Source of the DNA: Candidatus Obscuribacterales bacterium
Lineage (GTDB): Bacteria > Cyanobacteriota > Vampirovibrionia > Obscuribacterales > Obscuribacteraceae
Direction of reading: 5' to 3'
NCBI GenBank assembly: GCA_021732245.1
Contig: JAKFVJ010000438.1
Span: 1 to 6,488 of the forward strand
DNA: 6,488 bases
This document shows positions 1 through 6,161 of the stretch, piece after piece. Numbering within the stretch: position 1 is the first letter of the stretch; each line of letters begins with the position of its first letter. Both the position numbers and the translations under genes were made by a program. The notes under the pieces are model-generated. The model did not search any database and was not told the DNA's origin. It worked only from the letters and a program-made list of their open reading frames with translations.

Positions 1-502
1 TTATCTGCATGTCCAGGAAGAATTTTCCTTTGCCCGCTTCCTGGAGGACCATCTCTTTAAAAACGTAAGCTTGCCGGAGAAGCAAAAGCATAATCCCTGT
101 TGGGTTGATAATTACGATGGAGAGATTGCTCAAGCCGGCGGTCTTGATCTGGTGATGATCGGCATAGGCCGTAATGGTCATATTGCTTTCAACGAGCCAG
201 GCACCCCGGTAACAAGTTGGACGCATTGTTCCGGCTTAACCGAATCGACGCGTCAGGCTAATGCATCAATGTTTCCAGACGCCAATATGGTGCCGAGCGG
301 TGCTATTTCCATTGGTTTGTCGACAATTCTCTCTGCTCGTAAGGTTATCTTGTTGGTCAGTGGTGAAATAAAGAGAGATATTGTAATTAGGTCGCTATCC
401 GGACCAATTACAACCGAGGTGCCGGCTTCATGTTTGCAGACGCATCCTAACCTAAAAGTATTTGCGGATTTTGAATTGCCGAATCACATTCCTCAGCATT
501 GA
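1..502 (+). CDS. nagB: Glucosamine-6-phosphate deaminase (NagB family), 3' part, cut by the left window edge
   Basis: The reading frame is open from base 2 to the TGA at 500-502 (166 codons visible), so the gene begins outside the window. NagB converts glucosamine-6-phosphate to fructose-6-phosphate and ammonia in the cytoplasm, during amino-sugar breakdown. The family signature GIGRNGHIAFNEP lies at 161-199 and carries the His and Glu of the active site. The Asp of the E. coli motif is Asn here, as in many Gram-positive-type members. Downstream blocks also fit: a STRQAN segment, GLSTILSARKVILLVSG, and PASCLQTHPNLKVFAD near the C-terminus. The C-terminus is short, like the Bacillus-type enzymes of about 240 residues. 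The stretch between NVSLPE and the YDGEI helix looks several residues shorter than usual. The N-terminal catalytic Asp cannot be checked. A NagB-like isomerase or deaminase of different specificity is the main alternative. The next gene starts 10 bases downstream. Confidence 0.85.
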   Translation, partial: YLHVQEEFSFARFLEDHLFKNVSLPEKQKHNPCWVDNYDGEIAQAGGLDLVMIGIGRNGHIAFNEPGTPVTSWTHCSGLTESTRQANASMFPDANMVPSGAISIGLSTILSARKVILLVSGEIKRDIVIRSLSGPITTEVPASCLQTHPNLKVFADFELPNHIPQH

Positions 503-503
503 T

Positions 504-509
504 GGAGAG
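504..509 (+). promoter_or_regulatory. Ribosome binding site that sets the cyclophilin start
   Basis: GGAGAG ends 3 bases before the ATG at 513, with its GGAG core 5 bases away. It supports 513 over the in-frame ATG at 462, which lies inside nagB and would place 17 unrelated residues ahead of the signal peptide. Confidence 0.55.
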
Positions 510-512
510 CGC

Positions 513-1136
513 ATGGTGAAGTTTAGGCATTTTACGTCGGCTCTGTTAGTGGCAATCTATGCCTTTCTGCCGTGCTCGGGACAAGATCAGCAGCCCGGCT
601 TTGAAAGCGAAGACTCTCGAATAGTAGCGCCTAGACAAACGGTACCGATGCAGCCTGCGCAGCCGGCGTCGCATGTGGATCCGGTTGTTGTTTTAGAGAC
701 TAGCAAAGGGCAGATTGTCATTCGTTTGTTTGATCAGTTGGCACCAAATACGGTGAGCAACTTTCTTGATCTTGTAGACAAAGGTTTTTACAATGGGCTT
801 AAGTTCCATCGCCGCGAAGCAGGCTTTGTGGTGCAGGGTGGTTGCCCGAACGGTGATGGTACAGGCAATTACATTGACCCTAAGACGAATCAACCAAGAT
901 ATTTGAAATTAGAAATCAACCCACGCTTGAGACACAATTCCGCAGGTGTTGTGGCAATGGCTCGCAGTAATCATCCGGATTCGGCTAGTTGCCAGTTTTA
1001 TATAACACTGGGAGCCGCGCCACATTTGGATGGAAAGTATGCTGTATTCGGCGGCGTCATACGCGGTATGAATGTTGTTCATTCATTGGCAATCGGCGAC
1101 AAAATACTTTCGGCTACGGTGCAAGAACCTAATTAG
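513..1136 (+). CDS. Exported cyclophilin-type peptidyl-prolyl cis-trans isomerase
   Basis: This 207-residue protein should catalyse prolyl cis-trans isomerisation in proteins outside the cytoplasm. Starting at 513, the N-terminus is a plausible Sec signal peptide: Lys/Arg at 3 and 5, a hydrophobic core at about 9-20, then PCSGQ. Cys21 follows Pro rather than Gly/Ala, so a lipoprotein site is doubtful. Residues 24-55 form a Gln/Pro-rich linker, and the cyclophilin domain spans about 57-205. Conserved features include FHR at 98-100 (the catalytic Arg), F105 and Q108 in GFVVQGG, QFYI at 161-164, and LDGKYAVFG at 172-180. The Trp of eukaryotic CypA is His171 here, as often in bacterial forms. The gene follows nagB by 10 bases and probably shares its transcript; I see no functional link between the two. 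Bacterial cyclophilins carry various symbols (ppiA, ppiB), so none is assigned. Confidence 0.9.
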   Translation: MVKFRHFTSALLVAIYAFLPCSGQDQQPGFESEDSRIVAPRQTVPMQPAQPASHVDPVVVLETSKGQIVIRLFDQLAPNTVSNFLDLVDKGFYNGLKFHRREAGFVVQGGCPNGDGTGNYIDPKTNQPRYLKLEINPRLRHNSAGVVAMARSNHPDSASCQFYITLGAAPHLDGKYAVFGGVIRGMNVVHSLAIGDKILSATVQEPN

Positions 1137-1146
1137 TACCAAGACT

Positions 1147-1250
1147 CTTCGACACGGGCGCATGGCTTTGCCATGCTGCTTCGTCGCTTGCGCGACTTCG
1201 CTTCTTTTGTGTGCTCCGGAAGCTTCGCTCCCTTCGCTATGCACCCCTAC
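1147..1250. repeat. Dispersed structured intergenic repeat, copy 1 (long form)
   Basis: It matches copy 2 at 6162-6239: a leading CTTCGA, a nearly identical core of about 47 bases from GGGCGCAT to ACTTCGCT (1156-1202), and a tail CCCTTCGC.ATGC.CCCCTAC (1230-1250). This copy has an extra 27-base block at 1203-1229. Three pairing elements are visible: a perfect 7-bp hairpin GCATGGC-TTT-GCCATGC (1160-1176), a perfect 5-bp hairpin GTCGC-TTGC-GCGAC (1183-1196), and an outer pairing of 1156-1166 with 1236-1246. The first and third share an arm and exclude each other. The repeat fills the gap between the cyclophilin stop at 1136 and the SGNH gene stop at 1270, which converge. It is probably a REP- or MITE-like element. 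Short open frames across it are not credible genes. Confidence 0.85.
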
Positions 1251-1269
1251 AAGAACGGAAGAGTTGTTG

Positions 1270-2448
1270 TTACTTCTTTATGTGCGGCAAGATATGAGCG
1301 ACTAGCTTGTGACCGCCTGAGTGATTTAAGTGTGTGGTGTCCCAGAAGTCACCGTCATTGAAGTCGGCATTGGCACCCAATGGAACATACGCGGCGCCGT
1401 CTTTGGCTGCCATTTGACCAATAGTGTCTTCAAAGTGTTGGTAGAAACCAGCAGGTAACAATTGTCTGTTGACGCCTGTGAGAGGCATGTTCACTAGGAC
1501 AACCTTGATGCCACGCTCGCGACAGACGGTCATCAGTCTATCTAGAAAGCCCATTTGTATAGATAGATCTCTGTCGGCAATATTGCGATAACGGCGACGA
1601 TATTCTTCAGTACTGTTTTTCCAGCGATCTTCCACGCTGCCATCAAGCATAAAGCCGGCTTGCTGTGCTTGTTTTGGTTTTACTTCGGTTGTCGCCAGTC
1701 CAAGCATTTGATTTGATGCTTGATAGAACTTCTCTAGCGCCTTATCTATTTCTTTTTGTAAGCGCCAACGCTTGCCGTAGAAGAAACATGTGTGAGTGCA
1801 AATGAAATCAGCCTTGTCCATCCAGTTGGGTAGGTAGAGGTCTTGATAGTTGGGGAAATTCTTCAAACCAACTAAGCGCTTGAAAGTAAATGTATGAATT
1901 GGCGATGGCAGGTCGTAGTCGCTAAAGTCACGCGGAGCAATGCCGAGAACTAAATAGTCCGGTTTCTTATCGCCTTTCAAATACTCGTTGACGTAGATGT
2001 ATGCATCCGATGCCATCTGACCAAAAATAGCTAAATTGAAAACGGTCGGTTTATCAAAGCCGGCACCGGCAAGATGCTTTTCCAGTGTGTGCGAGCGGTG
2101 ATGATGGAATATGTCGTAAATGGAACTATCTGCTTCTTTGTCCATAGACCAAAACGGATACATCACTAGCGATGAACCAAGCAAGACCACGTTTGGTCTG
2201 CCTGGGAGGTTTTTCAAATCATCGAGTGCCAGGTCAATTGAGCCTGTGCCACCCCAAAGATCTTTGGAGGATGTCTTTTCTTCGCCATAAGCCATCCAGA
2301 GGACAAAGTTTATAACGGCAAAAATTGCCAATGCCCAGAAGGAAACCGTAATCCAGGCTGTATGGGAGGATTTTTTACTGGAGCCAGCCTGTGAACCATT
2401 TATAGGTTCGGCAACTGACCCAGGTTTAGCTGACAAGACTTCCGGCAA
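1270..2448 (-). CDS. Membrane-anchored SGNH/GDSL hydrolase-like protein (resembles DUF1574-type proteins)
   Basis: The protein has 392 residues: a cytoplasmic tail (1-30), one transmembrane helix at about 32-54, and a large, probably extracytoplasmic domain. SGNH-type blocks are visible: VVLLGSS at 87-93 (candidate nucleophile Ser92 or Ser93), a NLAIFGQMASDAY block at 138-150, LVLGIAPRDF at 166-175 in the place of the usual GxND block, and DTTH at 370-373 supplying the Asp and His. Such proteins often add or remove acyl groups on surface sugars, but the substrate is unknown. The missing Asn in block III leaves catalysis uncertain. The GIAPRDF motif recalls cyanobacterial DUF1574-type proteins (from memory, unchecked). 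The start is TTG at 2448: the upstream frame has no ATG, GTG or TTG before a stop at 2506-2508, and a good ribosome site precedes it. The gene lies 74 bases downstream of rpmB on the same strand, with which it may be co-transcribed. It ends 20 bases from repeat copy 1. Confidence 0.75.
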   Translation of the reverse strand: MPEVLSAKPGSVAEPINGSQAGSSKKSSHTAWITVSFWALAIFAVINFVLWMAYGEEKTSSKDLWGGTGSIDLALDDLKNLPGRPNVVLLGSSLVMYPFWSMDKEADSSIYDIFHHHRSHTLEKHLAGAGFDKPTVFNLAIFGQMASDAYIYVNEYLKGDKKPDYLVLGIAPRDFSDYDLPSPIHTFTFKRLVGLKNFPNYQDLYLPNWMDKADFICTHTCFFYGKRWRLQKEIDKALEKFYQASNQMLGLATTEVKPKQAQQAGFMLDGSVEDRWKNSTEEYRRRYRNIADRDLSIQMGFLDRLMTVCRERGIKVVLVNMPLTGVNRQLLPAGFYQHFEDTIGQMAAKDGAAYVPLGANADFNDGDFWDTTHLNHSGGHKLVAHILPHIKK

Positions 2449-2454
2449 AACGGA

Positions 2455-2460
2455 CTCCCC
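2455..2460 (-). promoter_or_regulatory. Ribosome binding site supporting the TTG start of the SGNH protein
   Basis: On the minus strand GGGGAG is followed by 6 bases and then the TTG at 2448-2446. The strong Shine-Dalgarno match at good spacing supports this non-ATG start. Confidence 0.6.
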
Positions 2461-2522
2461 GAAATCACTCTTGACTATTTTAAGGTCCGGGTTGCGAGCC
2501 GGCGATTAAGCTTTTATAGGAC

Positions 2523-2726
2523 TTAAACAGCTCTCTTAACCTTGCCTGCCTTCAAGCAGCAAGTGCAGACCTTCATACGCATGGTTGTCTGTCCAACAAT
2601 AGCCTTAACCGGCTGCAGGTTGGGGAGCCAGCGGCGCTTATTGTGGGGGTTGTAGTGCGAACGCAGGAACGTGTAGTTACGACCGGTCATCGGTCCTTTG
2701 CCGCAAACATCACAACGTCTGGCCAT
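2523..2726 (-). CDS. rpmB: 50S ribosomal protein L28, zinc-binding (four-cysteine) form
   Basis: This 67-residue protein is a structural component of the large ribosomal subunit. The sequence is typical of L28: CDVCGKGP at the N-terminus, a basic NKRRWLPNLQ segment at 29-38, and KVCTCCLKAGKV near the end. Cysteines 5 and 8 pair with 54 and 57 as a zinc-ribbon layout (the C+ form common in Clostridia and other phyla); Cys56 is extra. The length is normal for this form. The ATG at 2726 is preceded by GAAGGA (2740-2735) with 8 bases of spacing. Upstream lies the divergent region shared with mglA, and the SGNH gene follows 74 bases downstream. Species with a C+ L28 sometimes also keep a zinc-independent paralogue; none is visible here. 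Confidence 0.97.
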   Translation of the reverse strand: MARRCDVCGKGPMTGRNYTFLRSHYNPHNKRRWLPNLQPVKAIVGQTTMRMKVCTCCLKAGKVKRAV

Positions 2727-2821
2727 GATTTAAATCCTTCTTACAGTCCCTGTCGGGAAGAGCAATCGCGCCACTGGAGCCAATCTTGGGGCCCATCGGC
2801 ACATATACAATCGAACCAGTG

Positions 2822-2830
2822 ATCTTAGCA
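2822..2830 (-). promoter_or_regulatory. Candidate extended -10 promoter for rpmB
   Basis: On the minus strand TGC-TAAGAT (2830-2822) matches an extended -10 element (TGnTAtaaT type). At 17-base spacing the -35 position reads GGCTAG, which is poor, so the call rests on the extended -10 alone. Transcription would begin near 2815 and give a leader of roughly 90 bases before the rpmB start. Judged by eye only. Confidence 0.3.
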
Positions 2831-2933
2831 TTTTTTGCCAAGAGCTAGCCCACCTTTCCAAAAAAATTAGATTGTAGGGGGCGAAAAAAGAAGCAATTAT
2901 CATGGTAGTCTGTGTCTGGGGAATCGTCGGGTT

Positions 2934-2949
2934 TTGACGCGGTAGTCAA
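2934..2949. promoter_or_regulatory. Short inverted repeat upstream of mglA (possible operator)
   Basis: TTGAC-GCGGTA-GTCAA is a perfect 5-bp inverted repeat with a 6-base centre, 46 bases before the mglA start. It could be a repressor site or overlap a -35 box, but no good -10 follows at 16-18 bases. An inverted repeat this short can arise by chance. The rest of the 269-base divergent gap (2727-2995) shows no RNA gene or coding frame that I can support. Confidence 0.2.
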
Positions 2950-2995
2950 CATGAGCGATTTCTGAACAATTCGGCGGGAAGACTTGGAATAAACG

Positions 2996-3574
2996 ATGGC
3001 ATTAGTAAATTACGCGGCTCGGGAAATAAACTGCAAAATCGTTTACTACGGAACTGGACTTGGCGGCAAAACGACCAATCTGAAGTACATCCATAGCCAA
3101 TTGGCCCCCACTACCCGCGGTGAGCTAATAAGCTTAGCCACGGAAACTGAAAGAACACTTTTCTTTGATTTCTTGCCTCTGGATTTGGGTTCAGTGCAAG
3201 GCTTCAAAACAAGATTTTCTCTTTATACCGTTCCTGGTCAGGTTGAATACAACGCTTCTCGTAAACTTATCTTGAATGGCGTTGACGGCATTATTTTCGT
3301 AGCTGATTCAGATGTGATGCGCTCTAAAGACAATGTCGAATCCTTGCAGAACATGATTGAGAACCTGGCAGAGTATAGTCTTACACTCGATAACGTTCCT
3401 TGGGTTTTGCAGTACAACAAGCGCGACTTGGCCTCCGCCATGCCCATTGAGCGTATGGAAAAAGAATTGAATATTCGTGGCGTCCCAAGCTTTGAAGCAG
3501 TTGCTTCTGAAGGTCTTGGAGTATTCGCCACCTTGAAAGCAATAAGCAAACTGATTTTGAATCGCTTACAATAA
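2996..3574 (+). CDS. mglA: MglA-type small Ras-like GTPase
   Basis: This 192-residue cytoplasmic GTPase belongs to the bacterial MglA family. In Myxococcus MglA sets the leading pole and drives gliding and type IV pilus motility, with MglB as its activating protein. The resemblance to Myxococcus MglA is strong along the whole length, from NYAAREINCKIVYYG at the N-terminus to VFATLKAISKLIL at the C-terminus. Motifs: P-loop GTGLGGKTT at 19-27; the switch region TERTLFFDFLP at 51-61; TVPGQ at 78-82, which has Thr where Ras proteins have Asp and is diagnostic of MglA; NKRD at 141-144; and an ASEG segment at 170-173 in the G5 position. The ATG at 2996 is fixed by an in-frame TAA at 2990-2992, and a modest GGAA lies 6 bases upstream. 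No roadblock-domain mglB is adjacent, unlike the Myxococcus mglBA operon. recG follows after 8 bases. The cellular role here is inferred from the family. Confidence 0.92.
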   Translation: MALVNYAAREINCKIVYYGTGLGGKTTNLKYIHSQLAPTTRGELISLATETERTLFFDFLPLDLGSVQGFKTRFSLYTVPGQVEYNASRKLILNGVDGIIFVADSDVMRSKDNVESLQNMIENLAEYSLTLDNVPWVLQYNKRDLASAMPIERMEKELNIRGVPSFEAVASEGLGVFATLKAISKLILNRLQ

Positions 3575-3582
3575 CGGCCATT

Positions 3583-6150
3583 ATGCCGGTTGTTCAAGGC
3601 AAGTACAAAGAAGTCGAACTAAACGCCCTGCGGCGTGCGATTCTTGTCGAGCGCAAGGGTCGCTATGCTGACTATCAGGGCAAACGCTCGACGTTTTCGC
3701 AGTTCATGCGCCAGACAGCGGCCGTTATGTGCCGACGCAACCCAAAAGAAGCGCGTTGGGCAACTATATTAGGCTTGTTTCGCGAATATCCTAACCTTGA
3801 TGTGGCAACAAGAATTGCCGTTTTGCGCAGAGCCGAAGAATTGATTGAAACACTAATGGGCAGCCCTGCTGTAGAGGCTCCCGTTGCAGAGTCTCGGACG
3901 GAAAAGACAGTTGTAAGCAAAGAATCCAATAAGCCGGCAGCACTTCCAAGAAAGATAACCGAACAAAAATCGGTGCCGTCAGTAAAACCAATAACCATAA
4001 ACAAAGACGCGAACGCAACGAAAACAAATAAACTGCCGCGCGAAGTGGCTGTTCAGTACGTCAAAGGTGTTGGACCAAAAATTGCTGAGCTATTGAACAG
4101 GCTCAATATTTTTACTGCGCATGATTTGATTCATCACTATCCGAAAAGGCATTTGGATTTTCAAAACAGATTGATGATCAAAGATGTCGAACCAGGACAA
4201 GAAGTGACAGTCTTCGGCACCATAGCATCAGTTTCGGCTTTTCAATCGCGGCGTGGCAATGTATCTATTTTGACGGTGGTAATTACAGACGGCACTGGGC
4301 GTTTGAACGTGACTCGCTTCATTGGTGGCAAGTCCAACAAGTATTTGCTTGACCGCTATAAAGCTCAATATCCAAAAGGCGCTCAGGTAATGGCATCCGG
4401 TGTAGTGGAACGAGACAAATCAGGCAGAAGACTTGAACTTAAGAATGCCGAATTGGAGATATTCGGAAATCTAGCTGGTGACGGTGAAGAACTGGATTCC
4501 ATCCACGCCGGACGACTGGTGCCGGTGTATCCATTGACTGAAGGACTTTCGTTGCGCTACTTGCGCAATGTTATTCACAATGCGCTTGAATCGTTTTTGG
4601 CAAATGTCGATGAGACATTGCCTGTAGAAATCATCAAGAAATACGACCTGGTGGATTTAAAATCAGCTTTGAAGGAAATACACTTTCCAGAAAGCCACGA
4701 AGCGCTAAATTTGGCAAGAAGACGACTTGTCTTTGATGAACTCTTCGGCATGCAATTGCAATTGGCCTGGCGGCGTCATCACTATCAGGTAAGTGAATCA
4801 GCTGTTGAGCTGGTTATGAAACCGGAAGGACTTGTTGCCCGCCTGCGTGCAAGCCTGCCATTTACATTGACCAATGCTCAGGAGCGCGTGTTCAAAGAAA
4901 TTGCCAGCGACATGGCTTCCGGCAAGCCGATGCAAAGATTAGTACAAGGAGACGTTGGCTCCGGTAAGACAGTAGTTGCACTTATGGCTTTACTTGTTGC
5001 TGTGGAAAACGGCTATCAAGGTGCCATCATGGCTCCAACCGAAATATTGGCCGAGCAGCATTTCCGTCAGTTCCAAAGATTGCTTACGCCTCTAGGTCTT
5101 AGAGCAGCTCTTTTGTTAGGCAAACAAGGAGTTAAGGAAAGAAGAGAAGTCCATCAAGGACTTAAGTCGGGACAAATCCATATTGCTGTAGGAACGCATG
5201 CGCTAATTCAAGAAGGTGTTGAGTTTGAAAGACTAGGCTTGATAATCATCGATGAACAGCACAGATTCGGCGTCAAACAAAGAGCGCAACTGAAAGCAAA
5301 GGGAGTGCATCCGCAATTGCTCACGATGACGGCAACGCCAATTCCAAGAACTTTGGCGCTTTGCTTACATGGCGACCTAGATGTGTCGGAAATTGATGAG
5401 CTGCCTCCGGGGCGCAAGCCAATTGAAACGAAGCTGCTTACAGGTTCTGAAAAGCGACAAGTCTGGGCTGGGGTTGAGCGTCAGGTGCAAGCCGGCAGAC
5501 AGGCCTATGTTGTCTTCCCGCTGATTGAAGAATCTGAAACATTGTCGGCAAAGGCTGCCACTGCCGAGTATGAAAAACTGAAGACGAATGTTTTTGCCCA
5601 TAGACGAGTTGGGCTTATGCACGGCAAATTGAAACCACAAGAAAAAGATGAGGTCATGGAACAGTTCAGACAGGGTGAACTGGATATTCTGGTTTCAACT
5701 ACCGTAATTGAAGTTGGAGTAGATGTACCCAATGCAACTGTGATGGTCATTGAAAACGCCGATAGATTTGGTCTGGCTCAATTGCACCAATTGCGTGGAC
5801 GAGTCGGACGCGGCGCCGAGCAGTCTTATTGCTTGCTTTTGTCCGATAGCCGTACTGATACGACAAGGCAGCGTCTGGAAATAATGACCAAGACTAATGA
5901 TGGTTTCGTCGTTGCCGAGAAGGATTTGGAAATAAGAGGGCCGGGTGAATTTCTAGGCACTCGTCAAAGTGGACTGCCTGATTTATTGCTGGCGGATTTG
6001 CTTAACGATGCGGAAATTTTGGAATTAGCGCGTAAAGCCGCTGTTGAAATGATAAATGCTGATCCTGAATTGGTAAAAAATCCCATGCTTAAACAACGAG
6101 TCAACAAGACTCTGGCATTGGAGCAAACACAGTATCTTGGATCAGGCTAA
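3583..6150 (+). CDS. recG: ATP-dependent DNA helicase RecG with N-terminal extension
   Basis: This 855-residue RecG is a double-stranded DNA translocase that remodels stalled replication forks and branch-migrates Holliday junctions. Layout: N-terminal helical region (about 10-92, with ALRRAILVERKGRYADYQGK and a WATILGLFREYPNL segment), polar linker (about 93-150), helix-hairpin-helix (157-190, VKGVGPKIAELL), OB-fold wedge domain (about 195-300), then the helicase core. Motifs: GDVGSGKT at 456-463 (Walker A), APTEILAEQH at 484-493, DEQH at 557-560 (Walker B), TATPIPRT at 583-590, STTVIEVGVDVP at 705-716, QLRGRVGRG at 736-744, and the RecG-specific TRG region with DLEIRGPGEFLGTRQSG at 781-797. 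All catalytic motifs are intact. E. coli RecG has 693 residues; the extra N-terminus resembles cyanobacterial forms. The ATG at 3583 has no visible Shine-Dalgarno sequence and lies 8 bases after the mglA stop, so translation may depend on termination of mglA. Confidence 0.97.
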   Translation: MPVVQGKYKEVELNALRRAILVERKGRYADYQGKRSTFSQFMRQTAAVMCRRNPKEARWATILGLFREYPNLDVATRIAVLRRAEELIETLMGSPAVEAPVAESRTEKTVVSKESNKPAALPRKITEQKSVPSVKPITINKDANATKTNKLPREVAVQYVKGVGPKIAELLNRLNIFTAHDLIHHYPKRHLDFQNRLMIKDVEPGQEVTVFGTIASVSAFQSRRGNVSILTVVITDGTGRLNVTRFIGGKSNKYLLDRYKAQYPKGAQVMASGVVERDKSGRRLELKNAELEIFGNLAGDGEELDSIHAGRLVPVYPLTEGLSLRYLRNVIHNALESFLANVDETLPVEIIKKYDLVDLKSALKEIHFPESHEALNLARRRLVFDELFGMQLQLAWRRHHYQVSESAVELVMKPEGLVARLRASLPFTLTNAQERVFKEIASDMASGKPMQRLVQGDVGSGKTVVALMALLVAVENGYQGAIMAPTEILAEQHFRQFQRLLTPLGLRAALLLGKQGVKERREVHQGLKSGQIHIAVGTHALIQEGVEFERLGLIIIDEQHRFGVKQRAQLKAKGVHPQLLTMTATPIPRTLALCLHGDLDVSEIDELPPGRKPIETKLLTGSEKRQVWAGVERQVQAGRQAYVVFPLIEESETLSAKAATAEYEKLKTNVFAHRRVGLMHGKLKPQEKDEVMEQFRQGELDILVSTTVIEVGVDVPNATVMVIENADRFGLAQLHQLRGRVGRGAEQSYCLLLSDSRTDTTRQRLEIMTKTNDGFVVAEKDLEIRGPGEFLGTRQSGLPDLLLADLLNDAEILELARKAAVEMINADPELVKNPMLKQRVNKTLALEQTQYLGSG

Positions 6151-6161
6151 CGTGCGATGTA

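Noticed and set aside
462..512. Upstream ATG start for the cyclophilin gene
   Set aside because: It overlaps nagB by 41 bases and adds 17 residues before a clear signal peptide; the GGAGAG site supports the ATG at 513.
693..893. Minus-strand frame of 66 codons inside the cyclophilin gene
   Set aside because: It is the antisense shadow of a well-supported domain, with no family resemblance.
1147..1250. CRISPR repeat or insertion sequence end as an explanation of the repeated element
   Set aside because: There are no regularly spaced short repeats or spacers, no transposase and no clear target-site duplication flanking either copy.
1072..1361. Two short plus-strand frames of 77 and 62 codons spanning repeat copy 1
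   Set aside because: They run across the repeat and into the antisense side of the SGNH gene, and their low-complexity peptides come from the repeat itself.
2513..2518. TATAAA on the minus strand as a -10 box for the SGNH gene
   Set aside because: The -35 position at 17 bases (GGTTAA) matches poorly, so it is mentioned only as a possibility and not annotated.
2727..2736. Perfect palindrome GATTTAAATC just upstream of the rpmB ATG
   Set aside because: It is short and AT-rich and lies in the spacer between ribosome site and start, where AT-rich sequence is expected; coincidence is likely.
2934..2962. TTGACG as a -35 box of an mglA promoter
   Set aside because: At 17-base spacing the -10 position reads GATTTC, too poor to support a promoter.
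3238..4027. Several minus-strand frames antisense to mglA and the recG 5' region
   Set aside because: All overlap conserved coding sequence on the other strand and show no domain features.
5208..5750. Minus-strand frames antisense to the recG helicase core
   Set aside because: They lie opposite essential helicase motifs and their peptides are unremarkable.
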